Origin: Acidobacteriota bacterium
Lineage (GTDB): Bacteria; Acidobacteriota; Blastocatellia; Pyrinomonadales; Pyrinomonadaceae
Direction of reading: 5' to 3'
NCBI GenBank assembly: GCA_020199835.1
Contig: JAIVJV010000010.1
Span: forward strand, 186,001-250,000
DNA: 64,000 nucleotides
The notes below the pieces were generated by a model. The model saw nothing but the letters and a program-made list of their open reading frames with translations, was not told where the DNA came from and searched no databases. The stretch's first letter is position 1. Every line of letters starts with the position of its first letter. Positions 55,154 through 63,090 of this stretch are shown here, piece after piece. A program made the position numbers and the translations under genes.

Positions 55154-56313
55154 GGCACGATCCTGCTGAACGAAAATACTTCCTGCGCGTAGTCAAGCGA
55201 GGCGGCGGAAATCGCTGCTCTCAATCGCTTGTTTGTAAGCAGCGCAACGAGATACTCGTAAAGCAAATCTGCTTCGTGCTCGTCGTGCGTTACCTTCCAA
55301 CAAACCTGATCCGGAAATTCTTTGTACTGGTTCACATCGCTAATGATGGTGGGCTTGGCCGCCGCCAGCGCCTGCATCAATGTTCCGGAGGCTTCGCCCA
55401 TCGACGGATTTCGCAGGTTAATCAGCACGTCTGAGGCGAAGAGCGCACAATAGTAGTCAGTTTCATCAAGATACCCGGTGAAGGTGATGTTTTCACGATT
55501 CTCACCTGTCTGCACTTCGGTTTCGAGTCGCTTCACGTCGGGCGCGGTTTCCCCTGCAAATACCAGATGCACCGGGTAACCGTGGTCCAATAGACGTTTA
55601 ACGACTTCCACCTGCAACGAGGGCAACTTGTTGCGGTTGGTGAATCCGAGGCACGAGAGCACAAATTGATTCTCTTTGATCGAGAATCTCTTTTTGAAGT
55701 TAGTTATTTCCTCGCTGCTCGGCCGGTGAGTAATCCTGGCGAAGTGTGGAATCACTCTTACGTGATCCGCTTTCGGAAACTGGTGCATCACCCAGCGGTG
55801 ATGAACGATAACCTTCCGGCTGCGATTAACCACCGCGTGACACATGGGAATCGCGCCGATGTTGCGGCCGAGTTTAGGCAGCAGCGCGTGCAACCCCGTA
55901 CGAGCTGGTTCGCCGTTCGGACCGGTCAGGGCTTGTTGATACAGATCTCCGTCCGGTTGTCGATAAAAGGCGTCGTGCATGAAAGCACTCAGATTGTAGT
56001 CGTGCAAAACGATCGTTGCGGGAAAACGCCAGGCAAGCTGGTATATGGTCCGATGGAAGCCGCTATGATTTCCCAGATGATAGACCACCTCATCGTACCG
56101 ATCGCGTTGCCGGGGGAACTCGGCAATGGGATAGGTTTCAAACTCTCTTTGTAATTCTTCAACCGGCGCCTGTTCGTTGTAATACAGGTCGACCGCCAGG
56201 TGATGTCTGAGCTCTTTCAATAACCAGTAACTGTAATTGGCAACTCCGCTTTTTTGCGGAGGGAGCGGCGAAAGCCACGCTATTTTTTGGAGATGATTCG
56301 ACACCGCGATCAA
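55081..56313 (-). CDS. Glycosyltransferase, GT4-like family
   Basis: This encodes 410 residues from TTG 56313, overlapping the upstream stop by three bases; GTG 56304 is an alternative. GT-B features are LSPLPPQKSGVANYSYWLL at the N-terminus and, in the donor domain, LSCLGFTNRNKLPSLQVEVV, ENITFTGYLDETDYYCALFA and LRNPSMGEASGTLMQALAAA, with the conserved Glu. The acceptor and sugar are unknown. It is third in a leftward run 58751-56310-55081 whose genes abut or overlap, and it probably builds the exported glycan. Confidence 0.9.
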   Translation of the reverse strand: MIAVSNHLQKIAWLSPLPPQKSGVANYSYWLLKELRHHLAVDLYYNEQAPVEELQREFETYPIAEFPRQRDRYDEVVYHLGNHSGFHRTIYQLAWRFPATIVLHDYNLSAFMHDAFYRQPDGDLYQQALTGPNGEPARTGLHALLPKLGRNIGAIPMCHAVVNRSRKVIVHHRWVMHQFPKADHVRVIPHFARITHRPSSEEITNFKKRFSIKENQFVLSCLGFTNRNKLPSLQVEVVKRLLDHGYPVHLVFAGETAPDVKRLETEVQTGENRENITFTGYLDETDYYCALFASDVLINLRNPSMGEASGTLMQALAAAKPTIISDVNQYKEFPDQVCWKVTHDEHEADLLYEYLVALLTNKRLRAAISAASLDYAQEVFSFSRIVPQWIDALTSARSDATISLINSLKV

Positions 56314-58754
56314 ACAACCTCGATTTGCAATCGCACAGTCGGTGAGCCGTTGTGTTCAAACCAACAGACCGCTTCGCTAACGAGATCGCACTGTAACGTG
56401 TAAACACCCGGCGGAGGCGCCGGTACTTTCGCGAGGAGTTCAAGCGATTCACCCGGCGTAATATTGCGGCCTTCCGGCTGTGGCAGTTCTTTACGAAAAT
56501 AATCCAGGTCCAGAAGCGTGCCGGCTTCGTCAAATAGATGCACGCCGAACCGAACGGCTCCGACGCGCGCTGAACTCGGCAACCACGTGGCCGTCCCCAC
56601 ATTTCTGACAATGACGTGCAACTCTGCGAAGCTACCGGCTTTTACCTGTGTCGCGCTCAGCTCGATCTCCAACTCTGCGCGCAATCCCGTGCGCTGGCGG
56701 CTATCTAACGGAAGTTGCGCTTCGCCTTTGAATAAAAAGAAAACCCGGCGATGCTGCATTTCGCTCCGCGTGTCGGCAACCAGCGCTTCGCCCGTATCGA
56801 CACCGCTCAGGTAATCTCCGAATTCATCCAGCGATCGCAGCAACGGCTTAGGATGGAAGATCGCTACCTTGATATCGGTAAATCCCGCCTCCTGCGCTGC
56901 GGACCAGATCTCATCCAAATCAACATCGTTCTCGATTAGTTTGTTGGTGCGCATCTCGTATTGCGACTGCGGAGTTCGGGAATGTTCCGGACCTGGTTCT
57001 GAAAAACCGGCAATGCCACCCGTTTTGAGAACTCGCGCCATTTCTTTCAGCACCTGCGCCGGATTAGGAACATGATGGAACGCGTCCCAACAACTGATGC
57101 GATCAACTGATTCGTCAGGCAAAACCAACGCGTGGCCGTCGAAGTGCAAAAACCGGGGTTCCGGCTGGTTACCGATAATCGGATGACGCCGGTAGAGTTC
57201 CTCGCCAATCTTCAGTGCCGTAGCGGAAACATCGACGGCAACGACATGCAATCCTAACTGGCTAAGAAAACGGGAAGTCCAGCATGAACCAGCGCCGAAA
57301 TCCATAATCGTCATGTCCGGAAGCAGGTTCAAGCCTTGCACGACGTGAGCAAAGTTGACCAGCAGATCGGGCATTTCATTCACGGACGCGAAAGGTTTGG
57401 CGTGCAGGTAATCCCAATTGTCGAGCCGGGCGAAGAACGTCTCAGCGGTTTCGCATAACTCTTCGACGGACAACTCGCGCATGCGCTGGCGAACGTCGAT
57501 GAAGTCGGCCGGGGACGACGTCTCGCTCGCAACCACTTCCTCGTGGCCTTTTTTCTTCGAGTGGCCTTCGTCCTGCGAACAACGCACCGCCGCGCTAAAA
57601 GCGTCAATCGTCGTGAGGCCGGTTTTCTTCCAGCTAAAGCCACTGGCATATTCGTACCGGCGCAACTTCCATTCATCGTCCATCGGCGAGTTCAGGGCGT
57701 GGTAAAGACTCTCAGCCATTTCCTCGACGTTATACGGATCGAAATAGATCGCGAATTGACCACCGACCTCCGGAACCGACGAAGTGTTTGACGCCGCGAC
57801 GGGCAGGCCACAAGCGAGACCTTCCAGGACCGGCAGTCCGAACCCCTCATACAGTGAGGGGAAAAACAAACAGCGGGCCTTTTGATAGAGTTCGATCAGT
57901 TTCTGATCGTCTACAAAGCCAAGCAGGAAAACCTTGCCTTCGAGCCCGAGTTTTTTTGCGTGATTAAGCAGGCGAGCCTCGCTCACTTTGTCGGAATGAC
58001 AGACGATGCACAACTGCGTGGCTGCGATCTTTGGGTCATCGCCATATCGTCGCTGCAAAGCGGCAAAACTCTCGACCGCCCGCTCCATGTTCTTCCGTGG
58101 ATCGAAGCCGCCCGGATAGAGCACGTAATCAGTGGTCTCGGCAGCATGAGGAAAAGGATAGGGACGAAACGCCGGATCAACTCCCAGTTGCGTTACGACG
58201 TGGCGTTTCGCTTTCACGTCCAGCAGCCTCAGGGTATCCGACTTCGTGTGATGTGAAATATGCAGGAAAAGATCGAAATCAGTCACCAAACGCTGCAACT
58301 TGTTCCGGTAAGACGAAAGCATACCCGCCGGCCACTGTTTCGCATATTCGTTTTCCATCACGGCCGGTATCAGATCGAACATGGTCACGACGTATTTACA
58401 TTTGCTCCCAGACCGGTGGGGAAGCACGACCTGGTCCATCAAGGCATTGGGCGACCAGTAAACGTCGATTTTCAAGCGTTCGAGGTCATTGTTAAGAGCG
58501 TCGGAATAGCGTTGTTCGTGATTGGACCAATCGTCACCGGCGCGATTACCGTAGCTCTCGTTAGTGAGCACCTGCAATTTCGAGCGAGCCCACGGCGATA
58601 ATACGTTCAGGTGTGGACCGCCAGGCGCAGCCAGATAGAAGTCGGAGACGAAATCGTAACGCAGCACCTGCTCCAGCGTTTTTATAAAGTATTTGCCGAT
58701 TCCGCGATTGATCTCGGCAGTGAGCAGGGTTTGTCCGTCGATGAGTACGTTCAT
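56310..58754 (-). CDS. Glycosyltransferase / methyltransferase / beta-domain fusion
   Basis: This encodes 814 residues with three parts. Residues 1-390 are a GT4-type glycosyltransferase (DGQTLLTAEINRGIGKYFIK, YVLYPGGFDPRKNMERAVES, FFPSLYEGFGLPVLEGLACG). Residues of about 410-680 are a SAM methyltransferase (MTIMDFGAGSCWTSRFLSQL, VVAVDVSATALKI, ISCWDAFHHVPNPAQVLKEM). Residues of about 690-814 are an Ig/Wzt-C-like beta domain (VGTATWLPSSARVGAVRFGV, PPGVYTLQCDLVSEAVCWFE). Combining the activities suggests linked sugar transfer and methylation of the same chain. It starts inside the end of the previous gene (ATGA overlap). Confidence 0.9.
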   Translation of the reverse strand: MNVLIDGQTLLTAEINRGIGKYFIKTLEQVLRYDFVSDFYLAAPGGPHLNVLSPWARSKLQVLTNESYGNRAGDDWSNHEQRYSDALNNDLERLKIDVYWSPNALMDQVVLPHRSGSKCKYVVTMFDLIPAVMENEYAKQWPAGMLSSYRNKLQRLVTDFDLFLHISHHTKSDTLRLLDVKAKRHVVTQLGVDPAFRPYPFPHAAETTDYVLYPGGFDPRKNMERAVESFAALQRRYGDDPKIAATQLCIVCHSDKVSEARLLNHAKKLGLEGKVFLLGFVDDQKLIELYQKARCLFFPSLYEGFGLPVLEGLACGLPVAASNTSSVPEVGGQFAIYFDPYNVEEMAESLYHALNSPMDDEWKLRRYEYASGFSWKKTGLTTIDAFSAAVRCSQDEGHSKKKGHEEVVASETSSPADFIDVRQRMRELSVEELCETAETFFARLDNWDYLHAKPFASVNEMPDLLVNFAHVVQGLNLLPDMTIMDFGAGSCWTSRFLSQLGLHVVAVDVSATALKIGEELYRRHPIIGNQPEPRFLHFDGHALVLPDESVDRISCWDAFHHVPNPAQVLKEMARVLKTGGIAGFSEPGPEHSRTPQSQYEMRTNKLIENDVDLDEIWSAAQEAGFTDIKVAIFHPKPLLRSLDEFGDYLSGVDTGEALVADTRSEMQHRRVFFLFKGEAQLPLDSRQRTGLRAELEIELSATQVKAGSFAELHVIVRNVGTATWLPSSARVGAVRFGVHLFDEAGTLLDLDYFRKELPQPEGRNITPGESLELLAKVPAPPPGVYTLQCDLVSEAVCWFEHNGSPTVRLQIEVV

Positions 58755-59986
58755 TGAGACGTGAAGGCTGCAAGACTCGGACGGGCGCTGTCAACTTCGG
58801 CACGAGCAGTGACAAGTTCGTCGAGGTACTTTGACAGCACGACATCAAAGGAAAACTCGCGCGACACGTAGCGATGGCCGTTGGCCGCGAGCTCGGTGCG
58901 GCTGTGCTCTTGATCTTCAAGATATTTCAACGCCAGGCAGAACTCATCGCTGCTGGAAACAAAAAGGCCGCCGTTGGATCTTCTTACGTGACTTCTCGTA
59001 ACAGCGCAGTTCGCGGAGACGACACAGGGGACGCCACACAGCCATCCTTCCATGATGACAATCGAAAAGCTTTCATTGTCGGACAGGTTGATGATGGCTT
59101 TCGAGTGTCTTATGAGCTGCAACTTTCTCGCGTCGGAGACGAAACCAAGGTCAACGTAATGTTCATCTCGCGGCAGCAACGATTGGTCGCCACCGCCAAT
59201 AAACACCAGTTTCGTGCCACGCCGAAATCTACGTGTGTACTCGGCGAACCATTCGCACAACAGATGCACGTTTTTGCCGCGCTCCTTGCGCCCGGCGTAG
59301 ATGAAATAACTTTCAGGTACATCGGCGGGCTTCTCCATCACCTGTGCGTCATTCGCAGCCAGTTCGACACCAACACCGGCTACGACTCCTTCGACGACCC
59401 GCCGGCCGACGCGGCGGCCATACTGCCGGACGGTCAGTTCCTTTTCCTCGCGAGAATTGAAGAAGAGCAGTTTCGAGTTTTCGAGCAAACGCTCGGTTGC
59501 TTTCCAGTAGAACTGCGGCTCATCGTGAAAACAGGGTACGAGGGAGATCTCATTTGGATATGGGTTTACAACCGAATGCGTGAGTCCATGAAAATACGGC
59601 AACGCGAGCAGTTGATACTGCCGCGTCAAAAAAGGACGTAACGCCTGGACCAGAGCCTCGCTGTTGATGCCGTAATCGAAAAAGTCCTGCTGCTCCTGAA
59701 TCGATAACTCTCTCCCGCGTGTCAGTTTCTTGATGACCGAATCGTACGGCGCGCGGATCTTACCGGTGGCGAAACGGTGTGTTTCGATCCCTTCGACGTC
59801 GTAAACACCGGGCTCGTAATGGTCCTCCCACCAACTGTCGTAGGGCGAGAGCGAGCAGGTGGTAAATACGATCGTCTGAACGCCGCGTTTGTTCAACTCG
59901 CGCGCCATGTTCCGCGCAAGCAGCTCAGCGCCGCCGGCAAAGCGGCCAAACCAGGGAGTAATGATTCCGATCTTTCCGTTGAACAT
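58751..59986 (-). CDS. Glycosyltransferase, GT4 family
   Basis: This encodes 411 residues with GT-B organisation: GIITPWFGRFAGGAELLARN at the acceptor side and, in the donor domain, YFIYAGRKERGKNVHLLCEW, LVFIGGGDQSLLPRDEHYVD, INLSDNESFSIVIMEGWLCG with the conserved Glu, and GGLFVSSSDEF. It is probably cytoplasmic or membrane-peripheral, adding a sugar to a lipid-linked glycan. It is preceded by the methyltransferase gene by 17 bases and overlaps the next glycosyltransferase by four. Confidence 0.92.
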   Translation of the reverse strand: MFNGKIGIITPWFGRFAGGAELLARNMARELNKRGVQTIVFTTCSLSPYDSWWEDHYEPGVYDVEGIETHRFATGKIRAPYDSVIKKLTRGRELSIQEQQDFFDYGINSEALVQALRPFLTRQYQLLALPYFHGLTHSVVNPYPNEISLVPCFHDEPQFYWKATERLLENSKLLFFNSREEKELTVRQYGRRVGRRVVEGVVAGVGVELAANDAQVMEKPADVPESYFIYAGRKERGKNVHLLCEWFAEYTRRFRRGTKLVFIGGGDQSLLPRDEHYVDLGFVSDARKLQLIRHSKAIINLSDNESFSIVIMEGWLCGVPCVVSANCAVTRSHVRRSNGGLFVSSSDEFCLALKYLEDQEHSRTELAANGHRYVSREFSFDVVLSKYLDELVTARAEVDSARPSLAAFTSQ

Positions 59987-60003
59987 TTTGGAAGCGGAGC
60001 AGC

Positions 60004-61692
60004 TTAAGGCGTCGCCGGTTTTGTCGCGATTATTCCGTAGTCAGGAGCACTGTAGAAGTACTCGTTGAAACGTTTTATCAGCTCGCTGTCGCCTTCGATC
60101 CTGGCGGCGTCCCACGGCCGCAGTTTCAATACCCTGGCGTCGGTGAAGCCCCGCGACTCCAACAGAAATTGCAGCGTCTGACTGGGAATCGGATTGCGGT
60201 GGGTAGGATCAGTGTAGAAAGCGTAACTACCGACCATAAAATTTTCCGGGTTCGGCGTTTCGAGTATTACCAGGCCGCCGGGCTTCAGTGTGCGGTCAAT
60301 CTCGTCGATTAACTGCATCAGTACTTCGAAACGCAGATGTTCGACGAGATGGAAGCTGGTAACCACATTCAGGCTTTCTGACGGCAGGCTTCGCAGATGG
60401 GCCAAAGCATCCGCTTCGACAACCTCGAAACCGGCGCGGCGACATTCTTCGACAAACACACGGTTACGATCTACGCCGTGACATTCAATGCCGGTGGCGC
60501 GCAACAGACGCAACCATTCGCCGCGTCCGGATCCAACGTCCAGAACGCCGTTTGTAACCTGCGCAGCAGCCAAAAACGGAAGATAAACTTCGAGGCGCTG
60601 CTGGACCTCTTCACGTTCACCGCGAAATCGATCTTCAAACGAAGCGTATAGATTATCAAGCAGGTGCTCATCCTCTTCCGCTGCCACGTTGGCAAATGAG
60701 GGTTGGGCGCCGTTTTGCTTCACCGCTTCGAGCAACGTAGCGACGCTTCTTTGCTGCGCCTTGAGCGCGCTTTGCTGCGTTGTAAGTTCGTTGCGGAGCA
60801 CCTGGTGGCTATCGCTGAGGTTCTCGATGTTCTGTTTCTGTTCTACGGCGTGATTTTGAAGCAGCGTCAGTTGCTCAACGAGCTGAGCATTACGAGAAGC
60901 GATCTGTTCAGCGAGTTTTTTCGTGGACTCGAGATCGTCGCGCACTTCAGCCATTCGCGCACCGAGGACGTTTCGGAGTTCTGTCTGTTGCGCGCTTAAC
61001 GCTTCGTACTGTCGCAAAGCAGATTCAAGCGCCTGCTGCTGCTCCGTTGTTCGTTGCAGGGCTTCCAGTATTTGGGCGGAGATTTGCGCCCGTGCATCGT
61101 TAGCTTCCCGCTTACTCTGGTTTTGATAATCAACTACTCGATCCAGCTGGGACCACAGATAAAACTCAAAGCGGTTTTGATGCTGGACCAGCAAAGGCAA
61201 TCGAGCGATTGCGGTGAACAATCGAACGAAGTACCCGATCAACGGAACTCGACCAACGCGCCTGATGAACAGCGGCAGAGATAGGCCATCCAAGCGGACG
61301 TTGTTGCGTTGTCCTTCCGAAGAAGAATGCAAACTGGCCAGGATGTCGAGTTTATTGAATCGTCCACTCGCGAGTCCGTCGAGATGCTGGGCCACGCCGA
61401 TTTCATCCGGTTCGCGCAAGAGCAGCGCCACGTATGAATTGCGCAGGAAGTCGAAACCATGAAAGCGCAACAGATCGTTGACGTGATAATGCTTGTCGAG
61501 TTTCGGTTGAAACGCGGGTTGCAGACGCAGTGCATCACCATTCTGGACCGGTTGACCGGCGCTCCATGAAACGTTGGCAGCCGGAACGTTGGCAGCCGAA
61601 CCGTTCCCGTGAGTGTCGCCGTGCTGCCGGGCTACGGCGTCACGGATCTCATACATAATGCGGTCGATATCGAGGCTGTTTGTCTCTGGCAT
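60004..61692 (-). CDS. DUF4214 / coiled-coil / methyltransferase protein
   Basis: This encodes 562 residues from ATG 61692. The frame runs to 62025 but would then overlap the divergent ATPase gene. No ribosome site is obvious, so the start is tentative. A DUF4214-like segment at about 70-140 (NSYVALLLREPDEIGVAQHL) is followed by a coiled coil of about 180 residues (for example AQISAQILEALQRTTEQQQA). A C-terminal SAM methyltransferase has GVLDVGSGRGEWLRLLRATG, VVTSFHLVEHL and LKPGGLVILETPNPENF. The arrangement recalls WbdD, in which a coiled coil and terminal methylation set O-antigen length. Confidence 0.85.
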   Translation of the reverse strand: MPETNSLDIDRIMYEIRDAVARQHGDTHGNGSAANVPAANVSWSAGQPVQNGDALRLQPAFQPKLDKHYHVNDLLRFHGFDFLRNSYVALLLREPDEIGVAQHLDGLASGRFNKLDILASLHSSSEGQRNNVRLDGLSLPLFIRRVGRVPLIGYFVRLFTAIARLPLLVQHQNRFEFYLWSQLDRVVDYQNQSKREANDARAQISAQILEALQRTTEQQQALESALRQYEALSAQQTELRNVLGARMAEVRDDLESTKKLAEQIASRNAQLVEQLTLLQNHAVEQKQNIENLSDSHQVLRNELTTQQSALKAQQRSVATLLEAVKQNGAQPSFANVAAEEDEHLLDNLYASFEDRFRGEREEVQQRLEVYLPFLAAAQVTNGVLDVGSGRGEWLRLLRATGIECHGVDRNRVFVEECRRAGFEVVEADALAHLRSLPSESLNVVTSFHLVEHLRFEVLMQLIDEIDRTLKPGGLVILETPNPENFMVGSYAFYTDPTHRNPIPSQTLQFLLESRGFTDARVLKLRPWDAARIEGDSELIKRFNEYFYSAPDYGIIATKPATP

Positions 61693-61785
61693 TTGTTGCC
61701 GGATTCTATCGCAAAACTGCTGTCGCCTTAACCGCTGAAGACGCGCATTGCACAGACCTTGTTCCTCTTCATATGATACGAGCCC

Positions 61786-63090
61786 ATGGAAACTGCCGTC
61801 AGAGTAGAAGGAGTTTCGAAGCAATTTCGCATCTACGATCACGCTTCTGATCGGTTGAAGGAGATGCTGACGCGCGGCCGGTGGGCTAAGCACCGCGAAT
61901 TCTGGGCACTGCGCGACGTAAGTTTCGAAGTCGAGAAGGGGACCACGTTCGGCATTGTTGGTCCGAACGGTTGTGGCAAGTCTACGCTGCTGCAAATCAT
62001 CGCCGGCACTCTCGAGCCAACTCACGGAACGACGTCACACGACGGCCGCCTCTCGGCCCTGCTGGAGCTCGGTGCGGGTTTCAACCCGGAATTTACCGGC
62101 GTCGAAAACGTTTTCATGAACGCTACGCTGATGGGCTTCTCACAAGCGGAGACAGCCGCGATGCTGCCCGAAATCGAACGCTTTGCCGAGATTGGTGAGT
62201 TCATTAATCAGCCGGTCAAGACCTACTCGACCGGAATGTACGTTCGGTTGGCCTTTGCGGCGGCGATTAGCGTGATGCCGCAAATTCTGATCGTCGATGA
62301 AGCACTCGCTGTCGGCGACGCCATCTTTCAACATCGATGCATGCGGCGCATACGCGAGATGCAGGAGAGTGGCATGACAATCCTGCTCGTCTCGCACGAT
62401 CCGCATGCGATCCGTGCGTTATGCTCGCGCGCAATGCTTCTGCATGCCGGGCAGGTGGAGGCGTTAGGAAAACCTGCCGACGTTCTGAACCGGTATCAAA
62501 AACTGATCATGGCCCGCGAGACGGCATACGACCTGAGCCAACCAACCGCTCCGGCAATAACAGACGAGGACGAAGTAGAAATCACGCCAAAGCTCTCTTA
62601 CACGTTCCGGCATGGCGATGGGAGAGCAGAGATAATGGCGGTGTCGTTGCGCAATGCCTCGCAACAACCTATCGAATTTGTGGAGACGGGCGAAGAAGTC
62701 GAAATCCGTGTTCGCGTCTTGTTTCATGCTCCGGCGGAAGTGCCCGTCTGTGGCTTTCTGATTCGAAATCGCCACGGCATTCATATCTACGGCACGAACA
62801 CTGAACTGCAACAACTGGACTTCGGCGAGGCAGCAGCGGGTGACGTTTTCGAAGTAAGTTTTGTCTTCCACTGCTGGCTCGCGCCGGATACCTACTCGTT
62901 AACGTTTGCCATTCACAGCGCGGACGGAATCAGTTTTGACTGGATCGACGGCGCGCTCTTCTTTCGGGTGATGAGTCCCGTAACAGTGGAAGGTGTTACC
63001 AACCTCAACGCAAGTGCGCGCGTCCGCCGGCTGGGAGCGCATAAGAGCTACGCGAGAGCTGAAGGTGAACATGGAGCAGTTGTCGTCTAA
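61786..63090 (+). CDS. ABC transporter ATPase for polysaccharide export, Wzt-like
   Basis: This encodes 434 residues. The nucleotide-binding domain has Walker A FGIVGPNGCGKSTLLQII, signature VKTYSTGMYVRLAFA, Walker B ILIVDEALAVGD and H-loop LVSHDPHAIRAL. The N-terminal QFRIYDHASDRLKEM is typical of KpsT/Wzt/TagH proteins. The C-terminal region at about 270-420 (FRHGDGRAEIMAVSLRNASQ, CGFLIRNRHGIHIYGTNTE) is a Wzt-C-like domain. In O9a-type systems this domain recognises the modified chain end. It is divergent from the coiled-coil methyltransferase. The permease candidate is at 47385-48212. Confidence 0.92.
   Translation: METAVRVEGVSKQFRIYDHASDRLKEMLTRGRWAKHREFWALRDVSFEVEKGTTFGIVGPNGCGKSTLLQIIAGTLEPTHGTTSHDGRLSALLELGAGFNPEFTGVENVFMNATLMGFSQAETAAMLPEIERFAEIGEFINQPVKTYSTGMYVRLAFAAAISVMPQILIVDEALAVGDAIFQHRCMRRIREMQESGMTILLVSHDPHAIRALCSRAMLLHAGQVEALGKPADVLNRYQKLIMARETAYDLSQPTAPAITDEDEVEITPKLSYTFRHGDGRAEIMAVSLRNASQQPIEFVETGEEVEIRVRVLFHAPAEVPVCGFLIRNRHGIHIYGTNTELQQLDFGEAAAGDVFEVSFVFHCWLAPDTYSLTFAIHSADGISFDWIDGALFFRVMSPVTVEGVTNLNASARVRRLGAHKSYARAEGEHGAVVV

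Noticed and set aside
61693..62025. N-terminal extension of the coiled-coil methyltransferase up to 62025
   Set aside because: It would overlap the divergent Wzt-like gene by 240 bases, including its Walker A region, and has no family character; ATG 61692 is a better start.
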